Shown here in pieces: positions 10,949 to 21,139 of a stretch of DNA of 64,000 nt (position 1 is the first letter of the stretch; each line of letters starts with the position of its first letter). The DNA lies in assembly GCA_027382625.1 (NCBI GenBank), contig JAJKFJ010022604.1, positions 94,088 to 158,087 on the forward strand, written 5' to 3'. The DNA is from Tetmemena sp. SeJ-2015 (lineage: Eukaryota; Ciliophora; Spirotrichea; Sporadotrichida; Oxytrichidae). The translations under genes and the position numbers were made by a program. The notes below the pieces were generated by a model. It did no database searches. It saw only the letters and a program-made list of their open reading frames with translations, and had not been told where the DNA came from.

Positions 10949-13118
10949 ATGTATGGGAAGATGAAATAAGCAACCACTGTCGAGCAAATGGATAACATCA
11001 TCAAACAGAATTTTTAAATCTTACACTCTATAATTTTAATTTGATTTCACAATCCGTTGTAATTTGCTCCAGGCCTCAAACTTCTCATCCATATTTATCT
11101 TTCGCATAATTTTGTCTTTCTGTGCACAAACCCTGAAGGAGATTCTTAGCAACCAATGATTCCAACTTAAGCGAAGCTGTGAAACAGCAAATCCAAGCCA
11201 AAGAGAGTCTGATAAATCAAATAAGAAATAAAAACCTTGCGAATTAGAGAAAAGTGTGTGACTTAACGCATTTGCTAACTCTAAAGCCGCACTTGATTTA
11301 TTTATAATAATTCTCTTGAGTAATTTAAGGAATGAGGATATACTAAAGTACTCTGCCATCAATTTTCACGAGCAGACTTTTCAAGAGTAAAATCCGAATC
11401 AGTAATTGCAAGTGACCGGTAATAAAGAAGAGGAATAATTGAAGAAATAGCATAGAGATAAAGCGAGGTAAGCTCATTAACGAAACAGCTCTCAGCCAGC
11501 TATCAAAACTGATCTATATCTTGACTATGATCACGAGACAAGTAAAAAAGAAAGGCATCAAGTCTTGTAGTAAATTCAATCATTGGATCCTTAAAGTGAC
11601 AGCAGCTAGAATAATATCAGTTAAAGATCGCTATCAAAGTAAATGCTCCTTCCAGATAAGATTTTCAAAATGAAAGAGTTAGATTAAAACACATCTACCT
11701 AAGAAGTAGGTGGGGAAGAGAAAAAGTATAGCAACTTGAAAATGAGCTACTCGAAGAGTATAGGGAACTTCTAGAGTAGTAACCTATAACTTGTCAAATA
11801 ACTGTTTAAAGGGGGTGATGGCTTAAGAACTACCAGTTCAAGCTCTATTTTGCGGCACACCTAAGTTGTTATCATTTGAATTTAAAATAATTTAAAGTTT
11901 TGAAGTAAAGAATCCAGAGTAACTTCTCTGCAAAAGCATAACCCCTTAATTTTGAAAGCGATGGCAGATTCAAGAACTCTCCTTCAAAATAATTACCTTT
12001 TATTAGTCTAGGATAATTAGGAAATAACATACAAAGCTTCTTTGGATAATCCTTCAAGGGAAAACCTAAGAAACCATCTCTCTACTTTGCTATTTCATCC
12101 GAATAAGCTCAACCTGAATAATTAGAGCTCAGTTGACTTAAACAGAACTCTTAATATAAAGACCTAAACTAAGTAAAGTAGGATTAAGTCAGCATACCTC
12201 TCTTCCAAATTTAGAGTAAACAAAAATACTTGTTACTAGAAATCTCTCTCGCCCTCGAGATCATTAAAGTCAGACGATAGTAAAAAAGAGTCTCAGCTAA
12301 GTTAGACTTAGATTAGAGACATCTATAAGATCTCAAGACCGTAGAGCAAACTGCATGAGGCACTCAGTATGTCAAGAGCAGCTAGTGGTCATATTAGGAT
12401 AAGAGCCAAATCAATCACCTCTAATAATCCGCTTATTAAACTAATCTCAAAATTCAACCCCAATCTAAATATAGAAAGCGGTAATTTACAAACACTGGGG
12501 GATCCTCACACCTAAACTACCTCTGCAAATACTAGATAAAACATCAATTACACTACAGTAACTAGACAGTCCACTTTGGATTAAGATTATAATTAGTCTA
12601 AGATTGAACTTAAGGGCTTTTAGGTATAGCAGACATAATAAGTTAAAGAGGAAAGTAAGGAATAGGTAGAAGCAAGGATTGAGAAAAGGAAGAAAAGACT
12701 GCTTGAGTTCGCAAACTTATCTTCCCTGTTAAAGCATCAGTTAACTATTTAAAAGACCACTTACGACTCACTGACAACACAGATTGCTAACTAAGAATAA
12801 GCCAAAGGCATGGCTAAATATATAATTTCATTTATGAACATCCGCATACAAAAGCTTAAAGATGTTTATGCTTGGAATCAGAAGTCTTTCTAAACCATCG
12901 CAGCCAAGCGGAGAAATTTTTCAACAAGTTCTCAAAGTATTTACTAGACAGAGAAAGTTTAGGACAAGAAAAGGAGCCGTGAACAAAGTTAAACTATAGT
13001 TGTGGGTGACTATCTGGAGTAGCCCTAACAAATTCTCCCGACTCATTAGCAATAGAAGGGTGCCAAAGTTCCCAAACTAGATTTTAAGAAACTTTTTAAA
13101 GGAAGGAAGAGTGAATGA
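10949..13118 (+). CDS. Hypothetical basic Ser/Gln-rich protein, possibly two genes
   Basis: Not recognised. An ATG at 10949 begins a short exon (KQATTVEQMDNIIKQNF). Coding resumes at about 11.35 kb (INFHEQTFQEQNPNQQLQVT) and runs to about 11.87 kb with very frequent TAA/TAG Gln codons. From ATG 11961 one uninterrupted frame of about 385 codons runs to TGA 13116: a basic, Ser/Thr-rich part, a charged helical segment (EEQVEARIEKRKKRLLEF-like at 12.66-12.71 kb), then a Lys/Gln-rich tail ending KLFKGRKSE. Another open frame overlaps at 11.9-12.12 kb, so the 11.96-kb start may be internal and the two halves may be one gene joined by an intron at about 11.87-11.92 kb. No known domain is visible. 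Confidence 0.5.
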
Positions 13119-13237
13119 TCATTGAAGTTATAATCTCTTTATAGTGTGAACATTTTGTGATTTATTATACTAAGTGTTTTGCGATAATTTAAATAATCCG
13201 TTCGTTAAGAAATTAGGAGATTAATTATATTTATATT

Positions 13238-14914
13238 ATGTCTTACAGCGAGGCCAGTTACACGAAGGGAGGGCTCTATGAAACCGAAGCCCAGCGCCTG
13301 CAAAGAGAAGCAGACGAATATACTAAGAAGCTAGAGCACGAGAGGAAGTAAGCAACTTGTAGTGCTTGACCAATTTGCGTTTAGGCGGTACCTTATCTTG
13401 GAGGATCAGTACAAGCAACTGGACGCAGAGTATAATGAGAAGAAGGAGAAGATCAAGTAAATGATTCCTTCAGAGGAGGACTTCCACATGCAGGAGGTAA
13501 CTCGCAGACACTACTTACACATGCTCGCTAATGAGAAAGTGAGATTGAATGATACAGTAGGCAGGAATCACCACCTCAAGAACGAAATTAACATCATGCG
13601 CAAGGAAATACTGTAAGTTCGAATTGTCTTTCTTAAGATGTGATGGGGTTTTCTTATTGTGAGTTATAGTTTCGCTCAGGACTCCATTTCTAAAATGCAG
13701 AGGCAGATTGGCAGAATTAAGAAAGAAGCCACTACTACTAACAAGGACTACATAGCTGGCTCAAAGTAAGCAGATGAGACCAATAATCAAATCCTCGCTC
13801 TCAAGGCCAAGCACGAGGAGGAGAAAGAGAGGTTTGAATTGGAGATCAAGAAACTGTAAGAGAGATTGAAGGAAAGGGATGAGCCCATTGAATTTGACGA
13901 CAAGAGTTTCAATCAGACAGTCAACGATACCAAGGGAGGTCCGGGTGGCTAGAAGACTGAGTTTGCAAACCCTATTGCTATTCTAAAGCTGAGATTGAAC
14001 AAGGTGATGCAGACCAATAAGGAAAAGAAGCGACTGCTTGACCAGTACATGAGGAACGCTAAGATCATAGAGGACGCCTTTGACCAAATTAAGGAGGCCA
14101 CTGGGATCCAGAACATTGAGGAGATAGTGACCACTTTCATCAAGGCCGAGGAGTAGAACACTTCCCTCTACAACTATGTAAACCTCTTAAACCAGGAGAC
14201 TGACGCCATCGAGGAGCAGAACAGGCAACTAGATTATTGCTTATAGTTGTCTTTATAGACATCCAAATAATGAGGATGAAGCAGCTGCAGGAGCAGACAG
14301 AGGCTGAGAAGTTGATCAGGGTGACTGAGTTGAGGAAGAAGAGCGAGTATTTGAAGGACCAGATAGTGAAGAGCAACGGAGAGTGTGATGACATATAGCA
14401 AGAGTTCAACCTCATGCAGCGCAACGCAGCAAAGATGATCAAGCTATTCAAGCACTCCAAGTTCTATCTATCAGTGGCCACTAACATGGGTTACGATGAG
14501 AATACAGTCTTCAATGAGAACAACATTATCCACTACTTGGCTGAGCTTGAGGAGTATATAGCTTCACTAATCACTTACGTGGCTTTCAAGAGAGATGACC
14601 CTAACGCAGCCATCTCAAGTGTGCCTCTAGAGAAATTGAACCAGAAGGAGTTCAACAAGAGAGAGATCTAGATCGATGCTCCCATCGACACAGAGAGAGG
14701 AGATGCTAGCATCATGGGTGCAAGGACAGATGTGGGAGGAGAAGAGGACGAGGCCATCATCGACTCAAAGCAGCTGTATATGAAGTTTATGGACATGGTT
14801 GGAAAGAAGCAGATTAACATAGTTCATCAATCCTAGGCCAAGAAGGATGGAAATTAATTCTAACCTTCTCTATTTTTCTTCTTATTTAAATATAGTTAAC
14901 AACGCGAGGAATGA
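13238..14914 (+). CDS. Outer dynein arm docking complex subunit (ODAD1/CCDC114-CCDC63/DC2 type)
   Basis: A coiled-coil protein of the family that anchors outer dynein arms on axonemal doublet microtubules. ATG 13238 (MSYSEASYTKGGLYE). Introns are 13348-13384 and 13613-13669, both GT-AG. The family signature is near the middle: IKEATGIQNIEEIVTTFIKA followed by YNYVNLLNQE. It is flanked by long charged coiled coils (YLILEDQYKQLDAEYNEK, KQLQEQTEAEKLIRVTELRK). The frame breaks at 14.23-14.26 kb and is repaired by removing a 26-bp TAGA-flanked segment, giving NRQLDIQIMRMKQLQ. Two late Gln codons are TAA just before the TGA at 14912, so the exact C-terminus is approximate. A docking-complex gene fits a ciliated cell. 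Confidence 0.8.
14230..14259 (+). other. IES-like segment in the docking-complex gene, pointer TAGA
   Basis: TAGA lies at 14230-14233 and 14256-14259. Removal of 26 bp restores the coiled-coil frame in a gene whose protein family is recognised, so the correct frame is known on both sides. The segment has no usable GT-AG ends. Confidence 0.8.
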
Positions 14915-15200
14915 AGATTGAAAAAAAGCAATCAATTGTTCATTCATTTCCACAGTGAACCATTTAGAGAGCGAATTAGTTTTCTTTTTCTCACCTACTC
15001 ATAGCATTAATATTCACCTACTCCTAATAAGCAGTTTATAGTTCTTTCTAAGGGAAAGCGGATATTAAAGATAGAAGGTGTTTACAAATTAGAATTGGTA
15101 AGATAGACAGAGCATTATTTTAGCTATTTAATAGCCTTTATAAAAGTAGTTTAATTATAATTAGTATCCAAACCATTGCCAGCTAAAAACTTTGTCTTTA
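14915..15200. promoter_or_regulatory. Upstream region of family member T1
   Basis: AT-rich spacer. A degenerate form of the family box (AAGATAGACAG) lies near 15099-15109, about 95 bp before the T1 ATG, the same position as in other members. Confidence 0.35.
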
Positions 15201-16624
15201 ATGTTTCAATAATCTCAGAGTACTGACCCTGCCGCTCACATTTGTTATATTTAATTTCACCGATGGAGAAGAGACAGAATCTTCGACATCCTCCTCGCAT
15301 TTTATTTTTTAACGCTATACCTTCATTAGTACTAATGCTTGTGTGCTACTATTCTAAAAAACATACGACATGTAAAAATATTTTCTTACCTGAAATTATT
15401 TGGACAATATAACGGATTCTTCTACTTTGCTTTCTAGTTCTACTTCTTTCCCTGGTTTGTGGGCTTCCTAAGCTACAATTAAACCTCAAAATATTGCAGG
15501 AAGAAGAATAGAGTGAGTAGTAAATAAGACACCCTATATTATTAAATTAGAAAGTTAAAATCAAGGAGCAGTCATATGACAACTTGTCCAAAAGTTTGAA
15601 GATCTGACTATGTCCTTGCATGAAGGCGTTATCCAACGAGTAATCTTGTTTAGTAGTCCATTGTTTGTAAATGTGTACTTTATTGAGGAAAAGGATAACG
15701 GTGGTCCCCTGTGGTAGATTATTGTAGTACTCTCTGGATTAATAAATACGTCAAAAGTATTTACTGATCCTCTGAGAAGTTTTGTGTAAGGAGTAACCAA
15801 TCCGATGAGGAACTGCAATATCATAAATATTGTAGTGATCATTAAACATCGCTAAACAACTTGAAAGGTATCTAGCTCTCTGATTTCTTTATAAACTAGT
15901 TTTAATAAATGTTGATCAGAATCTAGATCTTGGAAGGCTGAGAAGGAGTTGACAAGGAGGGGGTGGGTTAAAATCTTAGCTCGATAGTTTTCTAGACTCA
16001 AGCTACGACCATTTGTGGGTAAGTATACTCTCTCGAGTTAGTATTACTTATCAAGAATTTCTGTTGGCTACTCAAACTTGTTGAACTATGCTGCATGATT
16101 TAAATTTTTATACATGCTCTTAAATGAACCCAGCTTGAGATTGAATAACTAGATAGATGAGTAAGAATTGATTTATTATTAATTTACTCCACAACTATTT
16201 ATCTTTTGGGGTTTGGAATATAGCCTATTAATTCGAAAGCATGTTCTTCCCTCCATTAGGAAGTCAAAGTAGATCATCATAATCACAGCATTCAACCTAC
16301 TCAATGTATTATTCAGCGCCTATTGTCTTGTATACACATCTAAGCAATATACAAAAAATATGAATGCAATTAATTTAGATGAACTTATAATTTAGTTAAT
16401 AGGAATATTTGGATCTGGATCCAACCTGGGAAAAATACTTCAACATCTACGAGGCTTCTACTTGCATATCTTTGGTAGGAGGGATCCTGTTTGGGGCAAC
16501 TCTCTCCATGGACTTAAAACTAGCCAGAAGATAGGCAGAACAAGAGTTAGCTATGCATAACTTTAACTAAATATAGTTCAACTAATCACCTCAGCCACAG
16601 TACCAACCACTCTCTTAATATTGA
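15201..16624 (+). CDS. T1: four-helix membrane protein, tandem family
   Basis: A member of an unrecognised family. The coding pieces are recovered by removing direct-repeat-flanked segments: TCAC (15236/15257), CGC (15296/15313), ACA (15361/15404) and AAT (15477/16217). The N-terminus is then MFQQSQSTDPAAHRWRRDR, TM1 (IFDILLAIPSLVLMLVCYY), TM2 with the PW core (FYFFPWFVGFLSYN), then IAYQFESMFFP and TM3 (AFNLLNVLFSAYCLVYT). The last piece (16.41-16.62 kb) has TM4 (ISLVGGILFGATLSMDLKLA) and a Gln/Pro tail ending QYQPLSQY before TGA. Compared with T3 one C is missing from a CCCC run at about 16249, breaking the frame in the third piece, so T1 is either a pseudogene or carries a homopolymer error. 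The junction before the last piece was not resolved. Confidence 0.7.
15236..15260 (+). other. IES-like segment at the DP/RW site of T1, pointer TCAC
   Basis: TCAC lies at 15236-15239 and 15257-15260. Removal of 21 bp gives DPAAHRWRRDR, matching T3 after its own removal (DPTAHRWRGDR). Confidence 0.75.
15477..16219 (+). other. Long IES-like segment in T1, pointer AAT
   Basis: AAT lies at 15477-15479 and 16217-16219, 740 bp apart. Joining gives FLSYNIAYQFESMFF, the same join as in T3, where the segment is only 155 bp. The interior has no family exon. A minus-strand open frame at 15561-15842 inside it has no recognised features. Confidence 0.6.
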
Positions 16625-16645
16625 GAGAGTTTAACTCTCTCAATA
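16619..16645. terminator. Perfect hairpin over the T1 stop codon
   Basis: Twelve-base arms TATTGAGAGAGT and ACTCTCTCAATA flank a 3-base loop. The T1 TGA lies inside the left arm. It may act in 3'-end formation; this is inference. Confidence 0.4.
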
Positions 16646-16760
16646 GAGGTAATAAATGCATTAGTCATAGTAGGAGAATTTTACTATAAAACAAAAGATG
16701 CATTAACTTGATTCACAATATTGTCCAAGTAATTTATGCCTTCCTCTTCTTAATATTTAC

Positions 16761-16857
16761 TATTGTGAAAATCAGTGAAAAAGACAATTAATTCAAATGT
16801 GTTTAAATAACAGGCAATAAATTAATAATTGCTTAAATTTAATTCGGGGTTTGATAT
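16761..16857 (+). repeat. Left inverted repeat flanking the GNAT/zinc-finger gene
   Basis: About 90 bp that recur in reverse complement at 18521-18610, near-perfect over the first 76 bp (outer end TATTGTGAAAATCAGTG). The inner end differs by a few bases (…GGGGTTTGATA). This is the arrangement of a terminal-inverted-repeat element. Confidence 0.8.
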
Positions 16858-16870
16858 CTTAATTTCAAAA

Positions 16871-18358
16871 ATGGAAAGTTATCTTATTACAGAGATTGAG
16901 AAGTACTAGAACTTTAGCATCTAGCTCTCATCATCACACTACCCAAATCCCACTTGGACCCCTCAGACTTCTTTTAGAACAGAGGATACGAAATCATAGC
17001 AGGCTGATCTGGGAAGACTTTCCCACATATCCATTAATTTTTCAAAGATCAAGGCGGCTACTCTAACTTGCACCCAAAGAGGCTATCTAACTGGCATATC
17101 GCTCTCAAGAGGATGAAGGTAGGCCACAACACAGTTGGACCAGTATTTGCAGTGGCTTTCTACATTGGGGAGCTCGCGAATGACTTGAACTGCTACATTT
17201 TTCACATGGCAACCAGGACTGAATTCAAAGGACAAGGCTATGGAAAACTATTCCTTCAAGATGTCAAGCAATGCATGATGTCCCAGGAAGTGTACAGTAG
17301 AAGGAGCATGATGCTAGTGGCTGGCCTGAATGAAGAGTCTATGCAAGCGGGGTTCTTCAGCAAGATGGGCTTCACTCATGACATCGCGCTTAGGTACAGG
17401 AGCTTGGAGTGGTCGGGAAGGAAAGTGCTATGCCAGAGGAGAGGAGATAACTTGGGAGAAAAGTTGGATAAAATTTTTAAGAATCGTAGGACCTCGCCAA
17501 TTCGCACCAACCTCGCCAATTCGCACCAATCAGAAAATTTGATGACTGATCCACCTAGCAATGAGAGGACTGCTTCTTGCTTGTCGGCATTCAAAACTAA
17601 ACAGACGTTGAAAAGCATGAAGGAGAAGGCAGGAAATTGCTCTAGCGCTACACATCAGGAGGAGAGAGTCCTGAGCCAGGCCGATGAGAGCGAAGCAAAC
17701 AAAGGCTCAGACTAAGATAGAGTCATCCACAAAAAGGAAAGGGGTGAGAGCAGCAGAACAGAGCTATTAGCTAGGCGAAAGGCGAAAGGCGACGAATCCG
17801 ACCTCGCCTCCTGCCTCGGTGTCGAAATCAGTGAACATGAAACAAGGAAGCATTGGTGGCCAGCTCAAGAAGGAGGCAGTGAAGGGCAGGGGTGGCTCCT
17901 TCAACAAGCATTGCTGCTTCATTGGATGCAAGTAGCTGAAGCGAATCTCTGGGGATCATTGGGGTAGGCACGTCAAGAAACATTAGAAAGCATTAGGATC
18001 TACGGAGGACATCGAGTTTCAGAAATGCTACGGAGAATAGTGCGAAGCATGCTTAAAGTGTAAGTTCTCAAATGCTTCCTAAGATAATTATAACCCTTAA
18101 CATTATTTGGTGCGAATTGGCGAGGTCCAAACTTTGCACTCATGAATTCTAAGGTGATTTCTCATTCTTGGTAGAAATCACTAATTTCATCTCCATCTTA
18201 CTTTTCTCATGTTGTATATAGACTAGAGTAAAGGGCTGAAGAGGCATGGGAAGCACAAGTAGCTGAAGTGTCAAGAATGTCAAGCGAGGAAAACATCGGA
18301 GAGCTTTGTAAAAGGATCGGACCCGCACATATGCAAAAAGTGCTGGGAGAGGATGTGA
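16871..18358 (+). CDS. GNAT-type acetyltransferase fused to a Cys-rich zinc-binding tail
   Basis: ATG 16871 starts a plus frame whose first 55 codons are out of phase with the main domain; that junction (near 17.0 kb) is unresolved. The GNAT core shows the acetyl-CoA loop TEFKGQGYGKLFLQDV (about 17221) and motif B GFFSKMGFTHD (about 17350). A low-complexity linker contains two tandem copies of CCTCGCCAATTCGCACC. A 7-bp tandem repeat GGCGAAA at about 17776-17789 shifts the frame; dropping one copy gives LARRKATNPTSPPASVSKS. The tail has HCCFIGCKQLKRISGDHWGR, EQCEACLK, then after a 162-nt GT-AG intron (18060-18221) KCQECQARKTSESF and HICKKCWERM before TGA: two CxxC pairs spaced like a GATA-type finger. 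The layout suggests a nuclear acetyltransferase. It is flanked by inverted repeats and differs in base use from the array around it. Confidence 0.65.
18060..18221 (+). other. Intron in the GNAT/zinc-finger gene containing an inverted copy of the linker repeat
   Basis: GTAAGT donor and TATATAG acceptor keep the zinc-finger frame open. Inside, at 18111-18127, is GGTGCGAATTGGCGAGG, the exact reverse complement of the repeat found twice at 17491-17527. Confidence 0.6.
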
Positions 18359-18520
18359 AGGTTGATGTAGGCGGCAATAAAGAGGACTGATGAAAAGAGC
18401 AAATAGAAGCATGTCTGAACTGCCAGAATATATAGAAGTACTGATCAGAGGACTAATCTCATAAACTTGTATTTTTAGATAAGCTTATTAAAACTTGCTG
18501 TTATCTATTTCTAATCTAAA

Positions 18521-18610
18521 GTATCAAACCCCAATTAAGCAATTATTAATTTATTGCCTGTTATTTAAACACATTTGAATTAATTGTCTTTTTCACTGAT
18601 TTTCACAATA
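18521..18610 (-). repeat. Right inverted repeat flanking the GNAT/zinc-finger gene
   Basis: Reverse complement of 16761-16857 (outer end CACTGATTTTCACAATA). Sequence outside the two arms does not match, so the repeat ends sharply. No clear target-site duplication was seen. Confidence 0.8.
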
Positions 18611-18959
18611 ATATTGCTAGTTAGATTAATTACAGCGAGTAAAAATATTCTTATTCTGTGCCCTCCCTGAAATGGGAGTAGTAATCACTATCGATATACT
18701 TGCTCTATCTAAAATAAATGCAAAATATATTGAGCCCCTTAAAATTTTAAGGTATTCTCGATTAATTTGAAGATCTCAAGCAGTAAACCTAATCTCAAGT
18801 CAATCCTAAATTTTTAAATACGCCTTCCATGAATCTCATTTTAATTATATGATAAATAATTCCTTCTACTTTGCATTTATTTTTTGAAATTCAAGCCTTC
18901 TGAAATAAAATGCTGTCCTATAAAATCAGCAAATTGTATCTATTTTTTATTTAAAGTGT

Positions 18960-19160
18960 TTTGGCTCCTCATCAAATTATTCCACATTCTCAAAATATGG
19001 GTTAGCATCAGTAGAGCAACATAAACTACGATGACTCTCAGTCCACTATATTAATTATATGTATTCTTTTATTTCATTTTTTTTTATTTAATATATATAA
19101 ACACTACAACTAAAGGAGTTTGATCCTTCCTAAACAAAGATTCCCAAAAACCTATATATA
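18960..19160 (+). pseudogene. T2: 3'-end relic of the membrane-protein family
   Basis: Matches the Gln-rich tail and 3' flank of T3 (compare TCAAAATATGGGTTAGCATC with the T3 tail near 20745, and the shared ACACTACAACTAAAGG flank). No membrane exons remain upstream. An orphan copy of the TATAAATTAGAGTGGA promoter-like block lies just downstream at about 19247. Confidence 0.6.
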
Positions 19161-19700
19161 CTAAATAAGAACTCTTAATTTATTAAAAGCTATTCCCAAT
19201 TCATTATTTTCGCTTTTTTGCAAAAAGTGCTTTTTTCATCAGTTCATATAAATTAGAGTGGATTTAAATTTAAGATAAAAAGAATTTAAAAATAGAAATA
19301 AGTAAAACCCGCTATGAGGGATATAAATAAATGCGCGACTAAAACCCCTACTCAGGGAATACATGTAACCCATGACTTAATGAGTGACTAAGACAAACCC
19401 CCTCTATTCAGACTAAGTAATCAGGTCTATTAGCACCCTTTAACTAAACTCACCAAACTATTCACACCTATTAATTACTAAACTAGATAGCCTCAATGGC
19501 GTAAACTCAAGGTGGTAGAAGAAAAGGACAATGTCCTGCTAATCTCGCAACCCCAAAATTCCCTTTGATTTCAGAGCTACTCCACGACTCTGATAGTTTT
19601 GCATACCAATTAATTATCACAGCTCATGTCTTAAAACTTTAATGTTTAATAAATTATTAGGTATATCTTTTAGAAAGGGGGTTGTAAAAGAAAAATATTA
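19161..19700. other. Unassigned stretch with a GC-richer island
   Basis: From about 19300 to 19640 the base composition is richer in C than the surroundings (ACCCCTACTCAGGGAATAC and similar). A minus-strand frame (WYAKLSESWSSSEIKGNFGV) is open for about 36 codons to a TGA. It may be an isolated gene segment; nothing is recognised. Confidence 0.3.
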
Positions 19701-19740
19701 AAAGATAGATAGAGTGATTATATAATTATGAAGATAGATA
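19701..19740 (+). promoter_or_regulatory. T3 upstream box, two copies
   Basis: AAAGATAGAT at 19701 and AAGATAGATA at 19731, about 100-135 bp before the T3 ATG. The same box precedes most better-preserved members. Confidence 0.55.
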
Positions 19741-19837
19741 GGAGGTCTACCAAATATTAACTATATAAGTAATCTCTGCATTATTCTGTTAATCATTATA
19801 AGGATTAAAACCATTAACCAGCTATAATTTATCTAAC

Positions 19838-20963
19838 ATGTTTCGAGTTTCTCAAAGTGCAGACCCTACCGCTCACATTTTTTAATTTACAGATGGAGAG
19901 GAGATAGGATCTTGGACATCCTCCTTGCATTATTTTTTTAATGCAATCTCTTCACTCATACTCATGCTTGTGTGCTACTACTCCCAAAATAAACTGAATA
20001 TATAAAATATTTACTTAATTGAATTTATTTATATAATGGATTCTTCTACTTTGCTTTCTAGTACTACTTCTTTCCCTGGTTTGTGGGCTGGCTCTGCTAC
20101 AATCAAATCCTCTAATTATTTTATAGTAAGTGAAATAATTGTTTTATTTTCTCAATTTATAAACAAAAACCATTAAAAGTTGACACAGTAAAGTTTAAAC
20201 GATATTAACTACGCTTTTTTTATTTAAAAGTTTTTATGAAATAATTTGGGTTTTGAATATAGCATATCAGTTCGAAAGCATGTTCTTCCCCTCCATTAGG
20301 AAACCGGCCTAGTTAATTATGGTAACAGTATTCAACTTACTAAACGTTTCACTCAGCTCCTACAGTCTCACATACACCGCCATCCAATCTGTATTCAAAA
20401 TTTATTACTATATAAATGAAGTTATAATTTAGTAAACAGAGCTTTTTAGATATAAGTCCTATCTGGAATCAGTACTTCAACATCTATATCGCAGCAACCT
20501 GTATATCTTTGATCGGGGGCTTCATTTTTGCTGCAACTCCCCTTTCCATGGACTTAAAACTCGCCAAAAGATAAATTGCTTAGTTGCCTCTTCAGAACGT
20601 TGACCAAGTGTAGTACAACCAACCACCTCAACTCCAGCCCCTGTACTAGCCACTTCCTTATTAGTATCAGCAGCAAAAATTAAAATAAATTTGCAAATGC
20701 CAACCTATCAATCTCAGTAGTTCCAATTTCCACAGTCTTAAAATATGGCTTAGTATCAGTAGAATGCCAATAACAACATCAACAACAATGACTAAGTTGC
20801 TTAACCTACTTTCTAAATTCAAAAAATAAACTTTTTATTACAATAATATTTTGATTATTAAGTTTCTAAAACACTACAACCAAAGAGGTTTGATCCTTCT
20901 TATGTCAAACAAAGATCCCCCAAAAATGTTTAATAGATTTTATAAGACCACTACTTAATTTGA
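19838..20963 (+). CDS. T3: four-helix membrane protein, best-resolved member
   Basis: All five tested junctions restore one frame: ACA (19875/19889), TGCA (19926/19942), ATAA (19989/20033), AAT (20101/20256) and, in the tail, GCAAA (20673/20693). The product starts MFRVSQSADPTAHRWRGDR, then TM1 (ILDILLAISSLILMLVCYYS), TM2 (FYFAFQYYFFPWFVGWLCYN), an IAYQFESMFFPSIRKP loop, TM3 (VFNLLNVSLSSYSLTYTAI), a WNQYFNIYIAA segment, TM4 (ISLIGGFIFAATPLSMDLKL) and a long tail of Gln, Pro, Asn and Tyr (QPLYQPLPYQYQQQ; MAQYQQNANNN). Both ends are probably on the same face of the membrane. The junction between TM3 and TM4 was not resolved. The stop is TGA at 20961; where the tail really ends is uncertain. Function unknown. 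Confidence 0.75.
19875..19891 (+). other. IES-like segment at the DP/RW site of T3, pointer ACA
   Basis: ACA at 19875-19877 and 19889-19891, 14 bp apart. Removal gives DPTAHRWRGDR in one frame. Confidence 0.7.
19926..19945 (+). other. IES-like segment in TM1 of T3, pointer TGCA
   Basis: TGCA at 19926-19929 and 19942-19945, 16 bp apart, interior almost pure T/A. Removal joins DILLA to ISSLILMLVCYY. T1, T4 and T6 have their own segment at the same place. Confidence 0.75.
20101..20258 (+). other. IES-like segment after TM2 of T3, pointer AAT
   Basis: AAT at 20101-20103 and 20256-20258, 155 bp apart. Joining gives LCYNIAYQFESMFF, homologous to the join in T1. Confidence 0.65.
20673..20697 (+). 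other. IES-like segment in the T3 tail, pointer GCAAA
   Basis: GCAAA at 20673-20677 and 20693-20697, 20 bp apart. Removal links two Gln-rich frames (QYQQQMPTYQSQQF). Confidence 0.7.
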
Positions 20964-21060
20964 ATAAACCTAATATATTCTTTTAGCTTCTTCTTCTTAA
21001 TATAGAGAAATGCTTCTTTTTTATATGAATTTATTGTGATTAAGATTTATAAAAATAAAA

Positions 21061-21100
21061 AAGATAGATAAGCTACAAGTTGATATAAATTAGAGCGGAT
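21061..21100 (+). promoter_or_regulatory. T4 upstream box and TATA-like block
   Basis: AAGATAGAT at 21061 is followed at 21084 by TATAAATTAGAGCGGA. The same pair, same order and spacing, precedes T6. The ATG is about 45 bp further on. Confidence 0.6.
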
Positions 21101-21139
21101 CTAAGTATAATAAATTTGATAAATCTAGTTCTTGGAATC

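Noticed and set aside
14140..14460. Minus-strand ORFs at 13.9-14.5 kb
   Set aside because: Antisense shadows of the coiled-coil docking-complex gene.
15236..15260. Reading the family's frame breaks as very short spliceosomal introns
   Set aside because: The segments lack GT-AG ends, while true introns in the same window (GSK3, ODAD1-type, GNAT genes) all have them. The ends are direct repeats of varying sequence instead.
15561..15842. Minus-strand ORF at 15561-15842 as a gene
   Set aside because: It lies inside the long presumed IES of T1, no motif is recognised, and open frames of this length are expected when TGA is the only stop.
19540..19560. A CCCCAAAA unit near 19552 and a GGGGTTTT unit near 62640 as telomere or telomere-like transposon ends
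   Set aside because: Each is a single 8-mer, not a repeat, and neither lies at an element edge.
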